DNA from: Eleginops maclovinus
Taxonomy: Eukaryota; Chordata; Actinopteri; Perciformes; Eleginopidae
DNA: 64,000 nucleotides
NCBI RefSeq assembly: GCF_036324505.1
Contig: NC_086352.1
Coordinates: 6,836,001-6,900,000 of the forward strand
Direction of reading: 5' to 3'
Of this stretch, positions 31,440-43,199 are shown piece after piece. Below the pieces are notes generated by a model. The model saw only the letters and a list, made by a program, of their open reading frames with translations, did not search any database and was not told the origin of the DNA. A program made the position numbers and the translations under genes. The stretch's first letter is position 1, and the number at the start of each line of letters is the position of its first letter.

Positions 31440-31990
31440 TTAAAAGACAATACCCCCTGATTTACAGATCTTTCCTTCCCAAGTAAGTCAATGGGAAACC
31501 TGTACTTTGGGTCCAATGGCATCTCCTGAATGACTAGAAAGTTGTAGTACCGCCAAAGACGGTCCCTCTTCCTGGGTGCTTGCGTCACACCATTTGGTTA
31601 AAATGCTAACTATAGTTAAACTTGATTTAAGGATCGCCCCTTGAGATGAACCATCTTGTTTTCGAGGGGTCCCGCATCTATGCCAAGACAGAAAAAGGAT
31701 GAGGGTGGAAGAGTTCACCTTCAGGAAGTAAAGCTTCACATGCAGAGAGAGCTGTTTGATCTTCTTCGTTATCCAGCAGGGGGCGCCAAGAAGAAGTCAA
31801 ATTGTATAGAAGTCTATGAGAAAATTAGCCTATTACTCAGTCAACATTTTCCTGATGATTTGATGTTCTCAAGCTCTGGTTTTAAGTCTTCTTCGATACA
31901 GCATGATGTTTATTCAGTAAATTAAGGTCATTTTTAGAGTAATATAGATATTAAAGTAGGGCATGTTGTGATTGACAGGTCACTACGAAG
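31440..31990 (+). repeat. dispersed repeat, copy 2
   Basis: The longer relative of the sequence at 7196-7490 with the same block order: CAATGGGAAACC, TTTGGGTCCAATGGCATC, GTTGTAGTACCGCC, CAGCAGGGGGCGCC and a closing GTGATTGACAGGTCAC. No coding capacity. Confidence 0.55.
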
Positions 31991-33189
31991 GCCCGGATCA
32001 GCGTTTGGATGGATATTCTTAGAAATGTAACAATTTCTTTTCACAATATTTTCAGTTCATTAAAGTGAATTGTACAATATGGTCGCCTAAAAATGCCTTT
32101 TGGGTTTCAAAAGAACAAGACTGCCATGGCTAAAATGCTTAATTCAAGGCTTTAAAATGTTTAATTTACCAAGACATGAGGAAGATTAATTCAAGAGAAA
32201 TACTTCAGACTTCAAGACGGCATTCATTTAATGAGGACAATGTTCTCATCACTCTGGTACACTGCAAGAGGTTGTCTGTCTTTCTGTTGTGCTTTTGTTC
32301 AGCGTTATGCAATCAAAGAAACTGGAAGAATTTACGTTTACTCTGACTTTGGTTTTGTTGCAGCTTCCTGAGCTTTGTCATATTACTACTGTTGTTGTTG
32401 GATAATTGTCCTCTTCTTCTATCCCTTCTTTTTGTCAATCGATGATAACACCTGCTGCAGCATCCCCCTTCTGACCCACCTCCAAAAGGGAGATTACTTC
32501 TGATAATGCAGATTTAATCCCTTGATAACATTTGAACTGCGTGCCAAATGCAGACACTTGAATTCCTAGATTACCAAGATAATAACAAAACAAATCAAGG
32601 AAGCCAAAGGAAAGGTCTCATGATGCTCATCTCTGCTTCCACAACTGTATGTAACTGCAGCTAACAAGAGTCCTTTGATAGGTACACAAACAGGGGAGAA
32701 AGGATCCTCCCGGGACAAAAGGGGTGGACGGGGCCCCGCTGTGTGAGGAACATTATATCCATGATTAACTCCACTTCACATTAAGAGCCGATTCAGTGCA
32801 GCCACCACAACCTGCACAATGCTGCGTGACCTGTGATCCAGCAGCCCTCATCATCCAACATTTCCCCCCTCCAGCCTTAAAATGGTTTCAAGTGTGTTGA
32901 GAAAATCCGCTTAGTATCTGTTACTGAGGAGAAGAGACACGTGGCTGCAGCTCAGTAAAGCGCTCCTAATGTCTTGTGCACTCTTTGTTAGTTAATACCG
33001 TCTACTGTATGGATTTGTCTTTGTTCTCAGTTTGTTTTTCCATGAAGGTCTGCAAGTGGAATTCATTGTTAACTGGTACTCATTAACTACGCTCTGACTA
33101 CCAGTTCTTCATCAATTCAAATCAAGAGAAAGTGCCATCACTGTTGCATAAAACACTTCCTGTGAAGCAGGGCTTCTTCATTAAGCGAC

Positions 33190-33265
33190 AAGACTTTATA
33201 CTTCTACTCCACTAGAATTGGAAGCAAATATTGTACTTGTTTCTCACTGCATTTATATGACAAGA
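33190..33265. repeat. fragment related to the 16-kb hAT-like element
   Basis: TATACTTCTACTCCACTAGA and AATATTGTACTTGTTTCTCA resemble the CTTCTACTTTACTCAAGTAC type sequence of 16133-16687 read on the other strand. Weak and short. Confidence 0.35.
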
Positions 33266-33274
33266 TTATAAACT

Positions 33275-33530
33275 CTACAAGAAGCTCAAAACACACCAGT
33301 GACGCACACAGCTGGGACTGGAGCGCTTGTTGACCCCAGTAATATCTGAAAGAATCTTGTGACCATGTTGTTAAAATAAGCCAATAAAACACATTTTTAA
33401 GGTACGTTTCCAACAACAGAGACAGTTGTCCAAATGTATAATCCTGAACGCCACCAAGCGCTCCGGTCCCAGCTGTGTGAGTCACTTTTTAGTGTCCCCT
33501 GGTTTCCGGTGTGTTTTGAGCTTCTTGCAG
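33275..33530. mobile_element. foldback element
   Basis: The left arm 33275-33329 and right arm 33455-33530 are inverted copies. The core CAAGCGCTCCGGTCCCAGCT followed by GTGTGAGTCACT pairs with two mismatches in 32 bases, and GTGTGTTTTGAGCTTCTTG pairs perfectly after a 23-nt insertion in the right arm. The loop is about 125 bp. The right half has a dispersed relative at 54981-55085. Confidence 0.75.
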
Positions 33531-34809
33531 CGTTTCCTTTAAGCACCTTTTGCTTTTAGTAAGAGCATGTTTTGACATCTTTCTCAGCTACCATAACAAA
33601 GAGCTAAATAAATAATGAAATAAATAAGGACAGCAATCAAACACCAAATCTACACAAAAATAACGAATAAAACCAGTAAAAAAAATACAATAATTAGGTT
33701 TAAAAAAGCCAGAGCATTTCCTTCATAGCTATGTGTAAGATATAGACTCAGACATCGTCAGGCTAATGCCTAAAAATAATCCTGTAATGAAGTGAGATGA
33801 GAAAATGTGACCCTGATAACTCACGGTGCACTCACCCAGATTACCTTCCATTACTCAGAGTCTTAAAGCACGGTGTAAACACAGAGCCGCTTTCCGCAGA
33901 GGTCCCCCTTTCATTCTTGGAACGAGCGGAGCGTGGCAGTAAATCAGGCCTTAACGAGTAATGAGTAATCTGGACGAACTGTTTGTGACCTTTTCCCGCT
34001 CGACAAAACACACGTGTGTATTCCTCAGATGGAGCGATACACCTAGATCTCTGCAGAGTCTGTGTGATCCCTGCTTCTATAACACACTTAACATGCAGTA
34101 TTTAACCTTATAGAAGTAATAAAAGGACACATGTGCTCCTTGAGAGGTGTTGCATTAATGCTCTTCACCACAGTGGTGTTTGTTTTAGCAGTAATGCGAC
34201 ACATGTGGGTGCAAACGGCCATAACACTCAACAGGAAAAGGAAAAGATGAGCGGATGAATGCGTACTGCTGGTGTATTAGCTATTATTTGATTAAATCCA
34301 ACACGTCTTAAACTGCACTGTTACTTTTATTCTTGTATTTTAAGTTTACCTGTTATTCAATTTTAGCTAATTTTAGTCGCATTGTCTTGGCTTTGTAATG
34401 ACTGAAATGCTTTAAATGTTCTTTTGTGTAGCACTTTGAGTTGCATTGAGTTGAAATTTGCTATTTGTTTATATATAAAATGGCCTTGCATAGTATGGTT
34501 GAGTTCTCAGGGTATAGAAAAGACACATTTTATGTCATTTGTCCAAAATTAAACCAATAAAGAGACTTCTTCATTTCGTATTACAACTCTCCTAAATTAA
34601 CTACATTTCTGCTGCAAAAATGGTCCTTTTTCTTGCCTGTAAAGACAATTTCAGCAATGTGAAAAAGCCTCTTTGCTATAATTATTAGTATTTATGTTTT
34701 TTAATTAATGAATTTACTGTAATTGTTGGAGTCACAATTGGATAGATGGATTTTTTCTGGTTCCAATTTTCTTGTATTTCTTTCAAATATAAAAGTTTCG
34801 CAAGCAACT

Positions 34810-35045
34810 ACCATTGACGTAAATGCACCAGTTTAGCATTGACGTCAATGTCTTGCATGGCTGAAAATACGTCATCGCCGGAGTCTCCTGATTGGTTTAA
34901 ACGTCTTTCCTCACATTGACGTAACCCTTATAACGCGTGAGTCTCTGCAGACTATGAAATGTGACGAGATGTCCCTGAATATCGATCCCATTCACGTCAA
35001 ATTAGTCAGTGTCGGACTGCATGCATGAAAAGGTTTTACGTCAAA
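34810..35045. promoter_or_regulatory. cluster of CRE/ATF-like motifs
   Basis: Within 235 bp: TGACGTAA (34815), the full palindrome TGACGTCA (34840), TACGTCA (34868), TGACGTAA (34917), CACGTCA (34993) and TTACGTCA (35036). An inverted CCAAT box (GATTGGTT, about 34889) and an AP-1-like GTGAGTC (about 34938) lie among them. If the pnoc exon 1 call is right, the cluster is about 1.2 kb inside intron 1. PNOC is reported in mammals to respond to cAMP, so an enhancer role is plausible but inferred. Confidence 0.5.
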
Positions 35046-35269
35046 TAGATAACGACTGTTTTTCCTAAACGTGGTCTTTACATGCACTCCGCCGCCGAGA
35101 GATCAAAGGTCAGAAGGTCACGGCGTCCCGACAAAAGATGCAACAGGAAAACGCATGGCAGGCGTTACGGTACGTAGACGAGTGACGCAGACAGAGAGTG
35201 ATAAAGAGCAGCTCCAACGGTTCCAGGTGTCTCCAATTAGGCCTCTTGTGTAAATGCTAAAGACTCTGT

Positions 35270-36110
35270 TTCAAAGGTCAGAAGTTTGAAGTGCCTTAAG
35301 ACTAGCTGCCATAGAGAGGAGGCGTGGAATATAAACAGGTGAAGGACACAAAGACCGATGGGAAAATAAAGTGCAACTCTTACAGTAAGAAGTGGCTCAA
35401 CAAATGCTCTGTTTCTTCCCTTCAGTGCAATTGTTTAAGTGGAATTTGGATTTAATTCAAAAGAAATACATTTTTGGATTGCATTTATTTATTGACTCTC
35501 AATTAACAAAATTACCAAAATATGTTGAAACCAAAGAGGGAAGGAGATCTCTTTCTGGAGAGGTCAGAAGGTGCAACTTCTACTGGTTTCTGCAATTTAT
35601 TAAGTGGGATTTTGATTAAACTGAAATGCAGTTTACAATTGGATTCTTATATTGGTCATCAGAAGATGCAACAAAGGGATTCAATATTATATCCTTACTT
35701 TCCAAAGAGCATGTCTAGAATTGGACTTTTTGTAAGATCAAAAAGGTCTTTATTTAAACGACGTATGTGCAAAACACTTTTGGATTGTTGTCATTTATGG
35801 GCTTCTCTAAATCTGACACAATACCAAAATTAGACACAACTATGGAGGTGAAAGGGATTTGAACTTCTATTTCTCGTGAGTGTGTCCCGAGCTTGACTTT
35901 AGTTGTGCGACTTATATGCAAAACACACTTAAATTTAAGTCATTTATTGGACTCTTTAAGTCTGAACTTTAAATATAAGACACAACCAAGGAGTTTAAAA
36001 GACACCCTTACTATCGGGACAAAGTGTCATCAATTAGACTTTTGTGTAAGACAAAAAACATCTCCACTTGAGTTTAAGGTTAAGGACTAAAATGACTTTT
36101 ATGCAAAATC
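35270..36110. repeat. degenerate long-period direct repeat
   Basis: Loosely repeated blocks such as ATGTGCAAAACACTTTTGGA / ATATGCAAAACACACTTAAA, GTCATTTATGGGCTTCTCTA / GTCATTTATTGGACTCTTTA and AGACACAACTATGGAG / AGACACAACCAAGGAG recur about 151 bp apart. An earlier, weaker relative is near 35470. Highly diverged. Confidence 0.5.
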
Positions 36111-36146
36111 ATCTCAAAGGTCAGGGGTCAAGCCATTTGTTCCTAC

Positions 36147-36281
36147 CTGTGTTGGGGGGGATGTGGGTGCCTGTAGGGTCCCTCGGGTGCAGGTAGATGT
36201 TGGTCAGCGGTTACGTTTACTTCCCTCGGTCTCTGCAGGTTGTTCTGGCTACGTGGAGGCTGCAGACAGCTGCTCTTATAG
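36147..36281 (-). promoter_or_regulatory. candidate pnoc promoter and untranslated exon 1
   Basis: The minus strand has CTATAAGAG (36281-36273). About 30 nt further on comes a likely transcription start near 36250, then about 100 nt without ATG, ending at a donor ACACAG|GTAGGA (36147/36146). Upstream is a long homopurine/homopyrimidine tract. The next minus-strand gene downstream is pnoc, whose coding exon 2 needs an upstream exon; mammalian PNOC also has an untranslated first exon and a long first intron. The inference rests on arrangement only. Confidence 0.5.
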
Positions 36282-36360
36282 AGAGACCTACCCCCCCCAC
36301 ACCTCCCCCTTCAACCTCCTCCTCTCATCCTCTCTCTTTCTAAAACTCCCTCCTTCATCA

Positions 36361-36563
36361 CTGGGAGGAGGAGAAGGAGGGAGGGAGGAAGACGGAGGAA
36401 GAGCCAGACGTGAGTTAGGGGGAGAATATGGGAGATAGGATAGAAGGGAAAGGAAAGGAAGGAAGAGAAAAAGAAGGAGGTGAAATTATGGAAAGAGAAA
36501 GGGTGAGGAAGAGGTGGAGAAATGTAAAAGGGAGAGGAAGAGGGAGGAGGAGAAAGGAGAGGA
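36361..36563. repeat. homopurine tract upstream of the candidate pnoc promoter
   Basis: About 200 bp of almost uninterrupted G and A on the plus strand. It follows a pyrimidine-rich stretch at 36295-36355, so the two halves could pair or form triplex DNA. It is in the proximal upstream position relative to the TATA motif at 36275-36280. Confidence 0.85.
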
Positions 36564-36599
36564 AGTAAGGCATCTGTCTTTCTTCACTGGAGGGGGTTG

Positions 36600-36950
36600 T
36601 TGAGCTTTTTAATTTGCATTTTCACAAGGCATACATAACATAATTGGATACAGTTAAAACTAGAAGACTTTAAACGTAGACATAAAGAATTGTTAAATAA
36701 ATAATTCACGTTCTGCTTCGCTGACTCAAGGGTGCGTCCACATTTCCATATGAAGTCTTCTGTTTAAAGCGTCATAGATAAATACCATTGCCAGCTAAAA
36801 TAACCTCAACTTAAAGAAACAGTTCACTGTGATTAAGTTCTAACAGTTTTCAGGCATGAAACTGACTGTTTTGATTACCAATATGAGTTTACTTTATCCA
36901 AAAATGGTGTATTTGAGCGAGGTTTGGAGCTCTAATGCAAGCTACGTAGA
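36600..36950. other. spacer, nothing recognised
   Basis: AT-rich sequence between the purine tract and the tetranucleotide array; no gene or repeat recognised. Confidence 0.5.
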
Positions 36951-36951
36951 T

Positions 36952-37244
<293 letters not shown>

Positions 37245-37795
37245 TGATCTCATTGCAGGGGCCAGCTTCACTTACAGACACTACAGAGTGATTAAACGAA
37301 ATGTCTTTATAGATTTCAATCCAGAAGTGGGGAGAGTGGGGGAACACAGAATCATAACACCTCTTTAGACATGACTGTAATAATGTATTTAAACGTGGAG
37401 TGTACTAAACATATGGATATTTCAGCAGAGCACCAAAAATCCAATTTATGAAAAATCCTGAAATAAGCTCCAACTTTATTTGAGAGAAGTTTCTGAAAAG
37501 AGAAGCCAAACATTCCTGTGAACGTAACACGATGCTAATAAATCATTATATTCCAGCTGCACATCCCTGCTTCCTTTGTGCCTCCTGCTTCCTTACTTTG
37601 TATTTGTTATTGTCCCAGATTCCTGTTGAGTTTCATCCTGCATCGAAGCCAAAGTAAAGGAACCCTAATCAGAGAGCATCCTCCCGATAATGAAAGCCGC
37701 ACACACGCATCAATAAGGAACTCTGAAACTCCTTCTTTTGTTTACTTATTCTTTGTATTTGATCAGGATGACAGTAATACAGTCCTGTCACTGCG

Positions 37796-37877
37796 GAGGA
37801 GAGGTTGGAGGACATGTGACTGTCACTCCCACAACATGGTGGAGGAGTGACGGCCACATGTCCTCCAACCTCTCCTC
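37796..37877. repeat. 82-nt near-perfect hairpin
   Basis: The arms 37796-37818 and 37855-37877 are perfectly complementary over 23 bp (GAGGAGAGGTTGGAGGACAT then GTG). After one A-C mismatch a C-G and a T-G pair follow, then eight further pairs (37822-37829 with 37844-37851), leaving a 14-nt loop. It could be a young inverted duplication or a small-RNA precursor. No flanking target duplication was noticed. Confidence 0.9.
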
Positions 37878-37934
37878 AAAGAACAAGACATCTTATATCA
37901 CCGTCTTTGTTTTCTTTGTTGTTTCTTTTACAAT

Positions 37935-38160
37935 GGCGTTCTGAAGGGTTGCCGGTTCGCGTCCTGATCGGATCAGTGTGGACTGGTAGCTGGAGAGGTG
38001 CCAGTTCACCTCCTGGTCACTACCGAGATGCCCTTGAGTAATGCACCGAACCCCCCCCACCACCGCTCCCCGGGCGCTGTACAATAGCTGCCAAACGCTC
38101 CTACTGTAGGATGGGTTAAATGCAGAGGTCCAATTTTGTGCTGTGACAAAATAAAGAGGG
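37935..38160 (+). mobile_element. tRNA-derived SINE, 5' truncated
   Basis: Begins near a box-B-like GGTTCGCGTCC, continues with GGACTGGTAGCTGGAGAGGT, GCCAGTTCACCTCCTGG, CCCTTGAGTAATGCACCGAA and CCGCTCCCCGGGCGCTGTAC, and ends GTGACAAAATAAAGAGGG. I recognise this body from common fish SINEs. The tRNA-like head upstream of box B is missing. Confidence 0.8.
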
Positions 38161-38844
38161 TTTCCTCCTCCTCTTCTTCTTCTTAAGAGGAGTAATAACT
38201 GGTAAAGATGTATTAAGCATATTTATGTTGAAAACACATCTGAATAAAAAGAATCTTGTTTTACCTCGTTTGAATTCAAGCTTCTGAGTATAAAAAGGTA
38301 TGACGACCAGAGAGTGGACTAACATAAAGAAAGGAGGTTAAAGGTTGTTACTACATTAAGACACAGGGTCATTAAATGATACTCCATCAAACCATTCAGT
38401 AAAATGTGTGCAAGTCTTCTTCTTACGTCTTCCTCCTCTACAGTGTGTGATGTTTTTGTATGATAAGGCAGAATCATTCCACTTTAAAGGAGCAGAAGCA
38501 GTTACCCTCACGGGTCGTTCCTCAGGAGGATTGATGTCCTGGTACTTCCTGTCTCAGGCTGTGTGCATCATGTTTGTTTTAAGTCAACAGAGGTTTAGTT
38601 TGATGGGATCTAAAAACTGCATGAGGCTCTGCAAACACACACAAGACGACGATTTTTTTATGACAGTCATGAAGTGGCCTGTTGTTTTTGGCCACCAGTA
38701 TTTATGCTAAGCTAACTGTCTTTTGGAAATGAATGAATGAATTCCTCTTTAATCCTCATACATATGTGCATACAAACACTGACATTTAGTCTGTTCTCAC
38801 CAGTGCCACGTACTAAGAAATGGATGAAACCATTTGTGGGGGAG

Positions 38845-38925
38845 ATGGGGGGGAACTTGAACCAGCATCTTTTCAGTTCCCAAACCAAATCCCTATAGAC
38901 TGAGCTACTGCCGGCTCTCGGCTAC
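38845..38925 (-). mobile_element. SINE tRNA-like head
   Basis: The minus strand reads GCCGGCAGTAGCTCAGTCTA (box A), then TAGGGATTTGGTTTGGGAAC and GCTGGTTCAAGTTCC (box B). The anticodon arm is degenerate and the acceptor stem is not closed, so this is a SINE head and not a tRNA gene. It appears to belong to the same SINE type as 37935-38160. Confidence 0.75.
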
Positions 38926-39806
38926 AGTGCATCTGACAAACAAATAAAAGACTCAATGATCTGCTCTAATTCAGCCAGAAAATGCATCCCAAAATATGTT
39001 TCCCAAAAAGTCCAGCACTTCCTTTCCGGTAATGCATTCTTATAAATGATGAGTCAAGGCTGAAGTCTCATCAGATATGTAAACGTTCTGCCAGCAAGCC
39101 AACAAACTGTTGTTGGGAAAGCCGGGATGTTGCTTCAGCGATAGAGCCGGCTCTCTGGAGTTCAATAGGCTATTATTGTGTTTGTTTGTTTCATTAGCAG
39201 ATAGGCATCGCAGGACAGACAGCAGCTCAGTCAAGTAATCCAAAAAGACTGTCACGAGTAATGAAGACGTCACGGGCCCACCGCCCACTCGTCTGACATT
39301 TCTCCTCCCTCACTGTGTTATAACACGACGCACTATTACAAGCATTAGTTAAAGAGCATATGCATCAAAAGGTCAACATTAATTGATTAAAATAGAGGAT
39401 TTTGTCATGCAAAGCAGCCGTGTGATTAGTCATTTGGTGTCTCGTCTATATGGGTTGCTCATTTGCATTAGCATTAGCATTGGCTATTCTTCGTGGAGTC
39501 CACACACATGCAGTTAAACAAGCATTTACACACTACAGCGACATAAATACAACAACCAAAGCAATTGATCTCATATCATTAACAATCAAAAGGTGAAATA
39601 GAAAATAATAATTGCCAAAAAATCCACCCTAACCCAAACCCTAATTCATTAAGATGTAATGACACACCAATTATTAACAGCATAGTCCTCGTCTGAAATA
39701 ATTATAAACTGCATATTTCCAAAATAATATTCAAACACAAATTAAATAAAATTTAGTATCAAATGTTTTAAAATTCAAATACATCTTAACTCATATTTCA
39801 AAGTGT

Positions 39807-39807
<1 letters not shown>

Positions 39808-39876
<69 letters not shown>
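39808..39876. repeat. (CA)n microsatellite
   Basis: About 34 AC units with no interruption. Confidence 0.97.
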
Positions 39877-39878
<2 letters not shown>

Positions 39879-39879
39879 G

Positions 39880-41600
39880 GTTTAAGGACCTCATTGCCTC
39901 ATCAGCACTCGCATGATTACTTTTTGAACAATGAATGATAAATCCCAAGCTGGTTGCAATTAGCACTCATGGGCAGCAGCTTGTTTTTTGAGACAACATT
40001 AGAAAATAATGAAATAATTCAGCCTAACTGAAATAATATGGACACAAATCAAATGAACAGAGATCAGATAGAGGGTTATAATGTGCCCGAGTCACCAGCT
40101 GAGTATCTCCTGCGGTTCAGAGTTACACTCTCCTCCATCTTCAGAGTCCAGACGTAGGGAATTGAAGCTCCGCGGCATCAGACGGTCACTTACGCTGTAA
40201 TGACGGTCTGACTTATTCTCCCCGCCTCATCGAGTGCCCACCCCTGATTACACATTCTGCTGTTTTGGCAATCTGAAAGGAGACACAAAATGCTAAATGA
40301 GCAATTAGCTTGTATTGTGGAGCCGACTGCAGCTTAGTTGATTGCTAATTGAGACCACAGAGACATGTGGGCTTTCTATGGAGGCCACACACACACGAGA
40401 CTTAAAGAAATGTAGAGTGTGTGAAAAAAGAAAAAGTGCGTAGCTGAGACTGAAAAACATCACTTTGTCTGATCCATGAAGCCATTTTGAATGAAACGAT
40501 GTCATTAATTAAATACTCGTTAAGGCCGTTCCGGTGGGAAATGGCTGATAGCTAAATAGTAAATTAGACAGAACCAAAACAGATGCTTATTTTAGCTTTC
40601 TACCAAACAACAGGCAGAAAGAAAATACAATTATCTAGAGATACACAAATGTGATTTACAGCGGAGATAGCGACTCCAAAGTCCTACTGGTCATTTTTTG
40701 TGTCTTAAGTCACCTTAAAAATGAGGTTTCGTGAGTGTTGTCTCTGGTGGTTTATTACTCTACTGTCTAAAGAAAGTTGAACAGCATCAAACAGGAGGAC
40801 AGATTTCAACAGGCAAATTACGATATCTGACTATAATTGGGAAGGAAATGGGGGAAGCTAGCAGACTCCGTTTTCTGAGCTGTAATCTTACCGGGAAAGG
40901 TAGTCAAATGAATCTGACGGCTCAGACGAAAAACAGGAGAACGTTTGATAAACATGAAAATACAGATGTGCAATTATAAAGGATTCACTCTGGAAGTGAG
41001 CTGAAGGCCTCGTGGAAGCTACATGTACTGTTTTTGTTACCTTAGACTTAGCAAGAAATGTCAAAATGTCCACTTTACTCACAACTAAGACTCACAATGC
41101 AGACATCTGGTTCACAGTCCAAAGCTTCTCTGTACTGGAATATGTGAATCAAACAGGAAGCACTTACCCAGAACTTTAGGGATCACACAATTGCTTTTAT
41201 GTAAAAGGGGATACCAGCGAGATATAACCAAACCCTTTTAACATCTTTCAGTAAATGTTATGTTCTTGTTCACCCAGTGCCCTCATTACAGTCCTTTAGA
41301 GTAAAACTGCAGTAAAGTGTGCATTCTTTTAAGTTAAGCCCGTATCATATGTCCAGAGCCAAATACTGAGTCTGTGTTCCTAAAAAAGTTCATAGTTTCC
41401 ATGCTATGAAAGGGCATTGTCAAAAAGCGTTTTGGGGGACATCTTTTTGTACCAGTGTATGTCTTACTGTACTTTATTGTTGACCTACAAAAAGGTCATT
41501 ATTATTATTATTATACATTAATATAAATATATATCTAATTAAACAAAGTCTAAGGAACCCTGCATATGTGGAGGGATGGATGGATGGGTGTTTTTTACAG
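39880..41600. other. spacer, nothing recognised
   Basis: Both strands were read. Reading frames are short and none resembles a known family; no clear repeat. Confidence 0.5.
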
Positions 41601-41605
41601 GTAAT

Positions 41606-41932
41606 GTTGCAAATTCTATGAGACCATCCCCCGCCACCTGCAAAAATGGTTTCATCCAATCCTCTATTTCAAGCAACGCATGCTCCAGATATTGAGGACA
41701 GTGTTGGCTTTTCAATTGTCCAATTAAACCATAATACTGTACAATGTTCATTTCATGAGTATTTCTTACAGGGACTGTTTGGGAGTATTTTCATTACACA
41801 CATCCTATACGCACATAATACAAATTCCATAACACCACCCCCACCCCTGCAAAAATGGTTTCATCCAACCCTCTATTTCAAGCAACGCATGCTCCAGATA
41901 TTGAGGACAATGTTGGCATTTCAAACAACCAG
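41606..41932 (+). repeat. direct duplication, copies about 210 bp apart
   Basis: 41608-41716 and 41820-41927 share TGCAAAAATGGTTTCATCCA, CCTCTATTTCAAGCAACGCA and TGCTCCAGATATTGAGGACA with only a few differences, plus the preceding AAATTC-AT block. Identity is high, so the duplication is fairly recent. A minus-strand frame across it (LEHALLEIEDWMKPFL) vaguely recalls LINE reverse transcriptase, but not enough to call. Confidence 0.85.
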
Positions 41933-42177
41933 TTAGCCTCTCAAGTTTAATGCATTGTAAAAGTTCTTGTATTGCATATTCTGAGTTGGGGGGCCACCGA
42001 ACAGAGCAGTCAGGGGATTAAGGGCTTTGTGTGTGGTGAGGGCCGGGTCAGGCTAGGGCACGACCAAATGGTTGGGCAGGGATTGTTTGAACCTATTACA
42101 GGCTTCCCTTCTAAGTAGAAGTATTTCACATTGGTGAAGTAGCCTCTGTGGAGCACCATGCACTGCATTAGGCCATA

Positions 42178-42215
42178 CAATTAACCAATTAACCAATTAA
42201 CCAATTAACCCTTTA
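42178..42215. repeat. octamer tandem repeat (AATTAACC)n
   Basis: Four to five units of AATTAACC. Confidence 0.9.
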
Positions 42216-42991
42216 TGCAAGGTTGATTTAATTTGCTTGATATTTAAACATTTTGAGGTTGATCCACCGAGGAATTTAAATGTTATTTCCTGTTACAATT
42301 AATACACAGAACATCTTTCTTTTAGCCTTTCACAAAATCCCAATGAATTCTAAGATTTTGAACGCTATTCTATCGTTAGCTTTCACCCTTCCTCTGGTCC
42401 AGAGATGGGGAGGACGGAGGGAGGTAGCCGTTGTGTCAAATAGAGATAAGGGGTCTTATCTTCTCGCCGCCAGACGCTGAGAGGCCTGATCCAATCGAGA
42501 CCTGGTTAAAAGATTTCATTGACATTTGCACCCAGAGCCCCAATGTGAAGTAGGACCAGGGGGAAACAAAGATGGAGGGGTGGGGGTTTGTTTCATTTTA
42601 AATTTCATGTCAACTTGACGGAGCATAGCGGGGATTTAAGTGGGAGATAGTTTGGGAAGAGTTCGAAGATTTAGAGAAAGTTTGGAGACTGATATCAAAA
42701 GAGATTTAGAGACAAAAGAGGGGTTTGGGAGGTACTTATCAAGTGGCAGAATGGCTGTGTTTCAGAGGAAAATGGAGGCCGTACAACATAGGGTTGAGGC
42801 TGTAGGCAAAATTCAAAGTGACGCACCATTCGACCGTTCAAGGAAACAAGCAATAGTGATCGCAGAGCATGTTTGTTATGGTGCTTATTAAAGCATTTGA
42901 CATCTTATGCCACTATTCCAAAAGCAAGAATATAAATGTAATGCTAATTACCTTAAAAGGATGAGTTGTGTGGCGTTAATTCAACATGTTT

Positions 42992-43175
42992 TAATGGTAA
43001 ATGGACTGTACTCATCTAGCCTTACATACTACGGGTCATTCCCCCATTCATTCATGCAGAGAAGTACCACGTGCTCTGGGGAAGATAACACTCACACACT
43101 GTTGGCAATCGGGAGCAACTCAGGGTTCAGCGTCTTGCCCACGGATACATGGACTTGTTGGCTGTAGATGTGTAC
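42992..43175 (+). mobile_element. dispersed fish repeat, SINE or MITE fragment
   Basis: Begins GGTAAATGGACTGTACTCAT, contains CCCCCATTCATTCATGCAGA, GGAGCAACTCAGGGTTCAGC and GTCTTGCCCACGGATACATG. This matches a very common fish repeat that I know in this block order. No coding sequence. Confidence 0.7.
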
Positions 43176-43199
43176 ACCAAACAAGTCCTGCACATAATG

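Noticed and set aside
31656..31925. 89-codon plus-strand frame
   Set aside because: Falls inside the dispersed repeat at 31440-31990 and has no relative I recognise.
38845..38925. tRNA gene on the minus strand
   Set aside because: Box A and box B are visible but the stems do not close and the sequence matches the head of fish SINEs.
41539..41751. 70-residue minus-strand frame as LINE reverse transcriptase
   Set aside because: Only a faint resemblance (LLEIEDWM); no catalytic motif, so left as part of a duplicated unique segment.
42640..42891. 83-codon plus-strand frame rich in charged residues
   Set aside because: No family resemblance, no conserved motif and no splice or promoter context.
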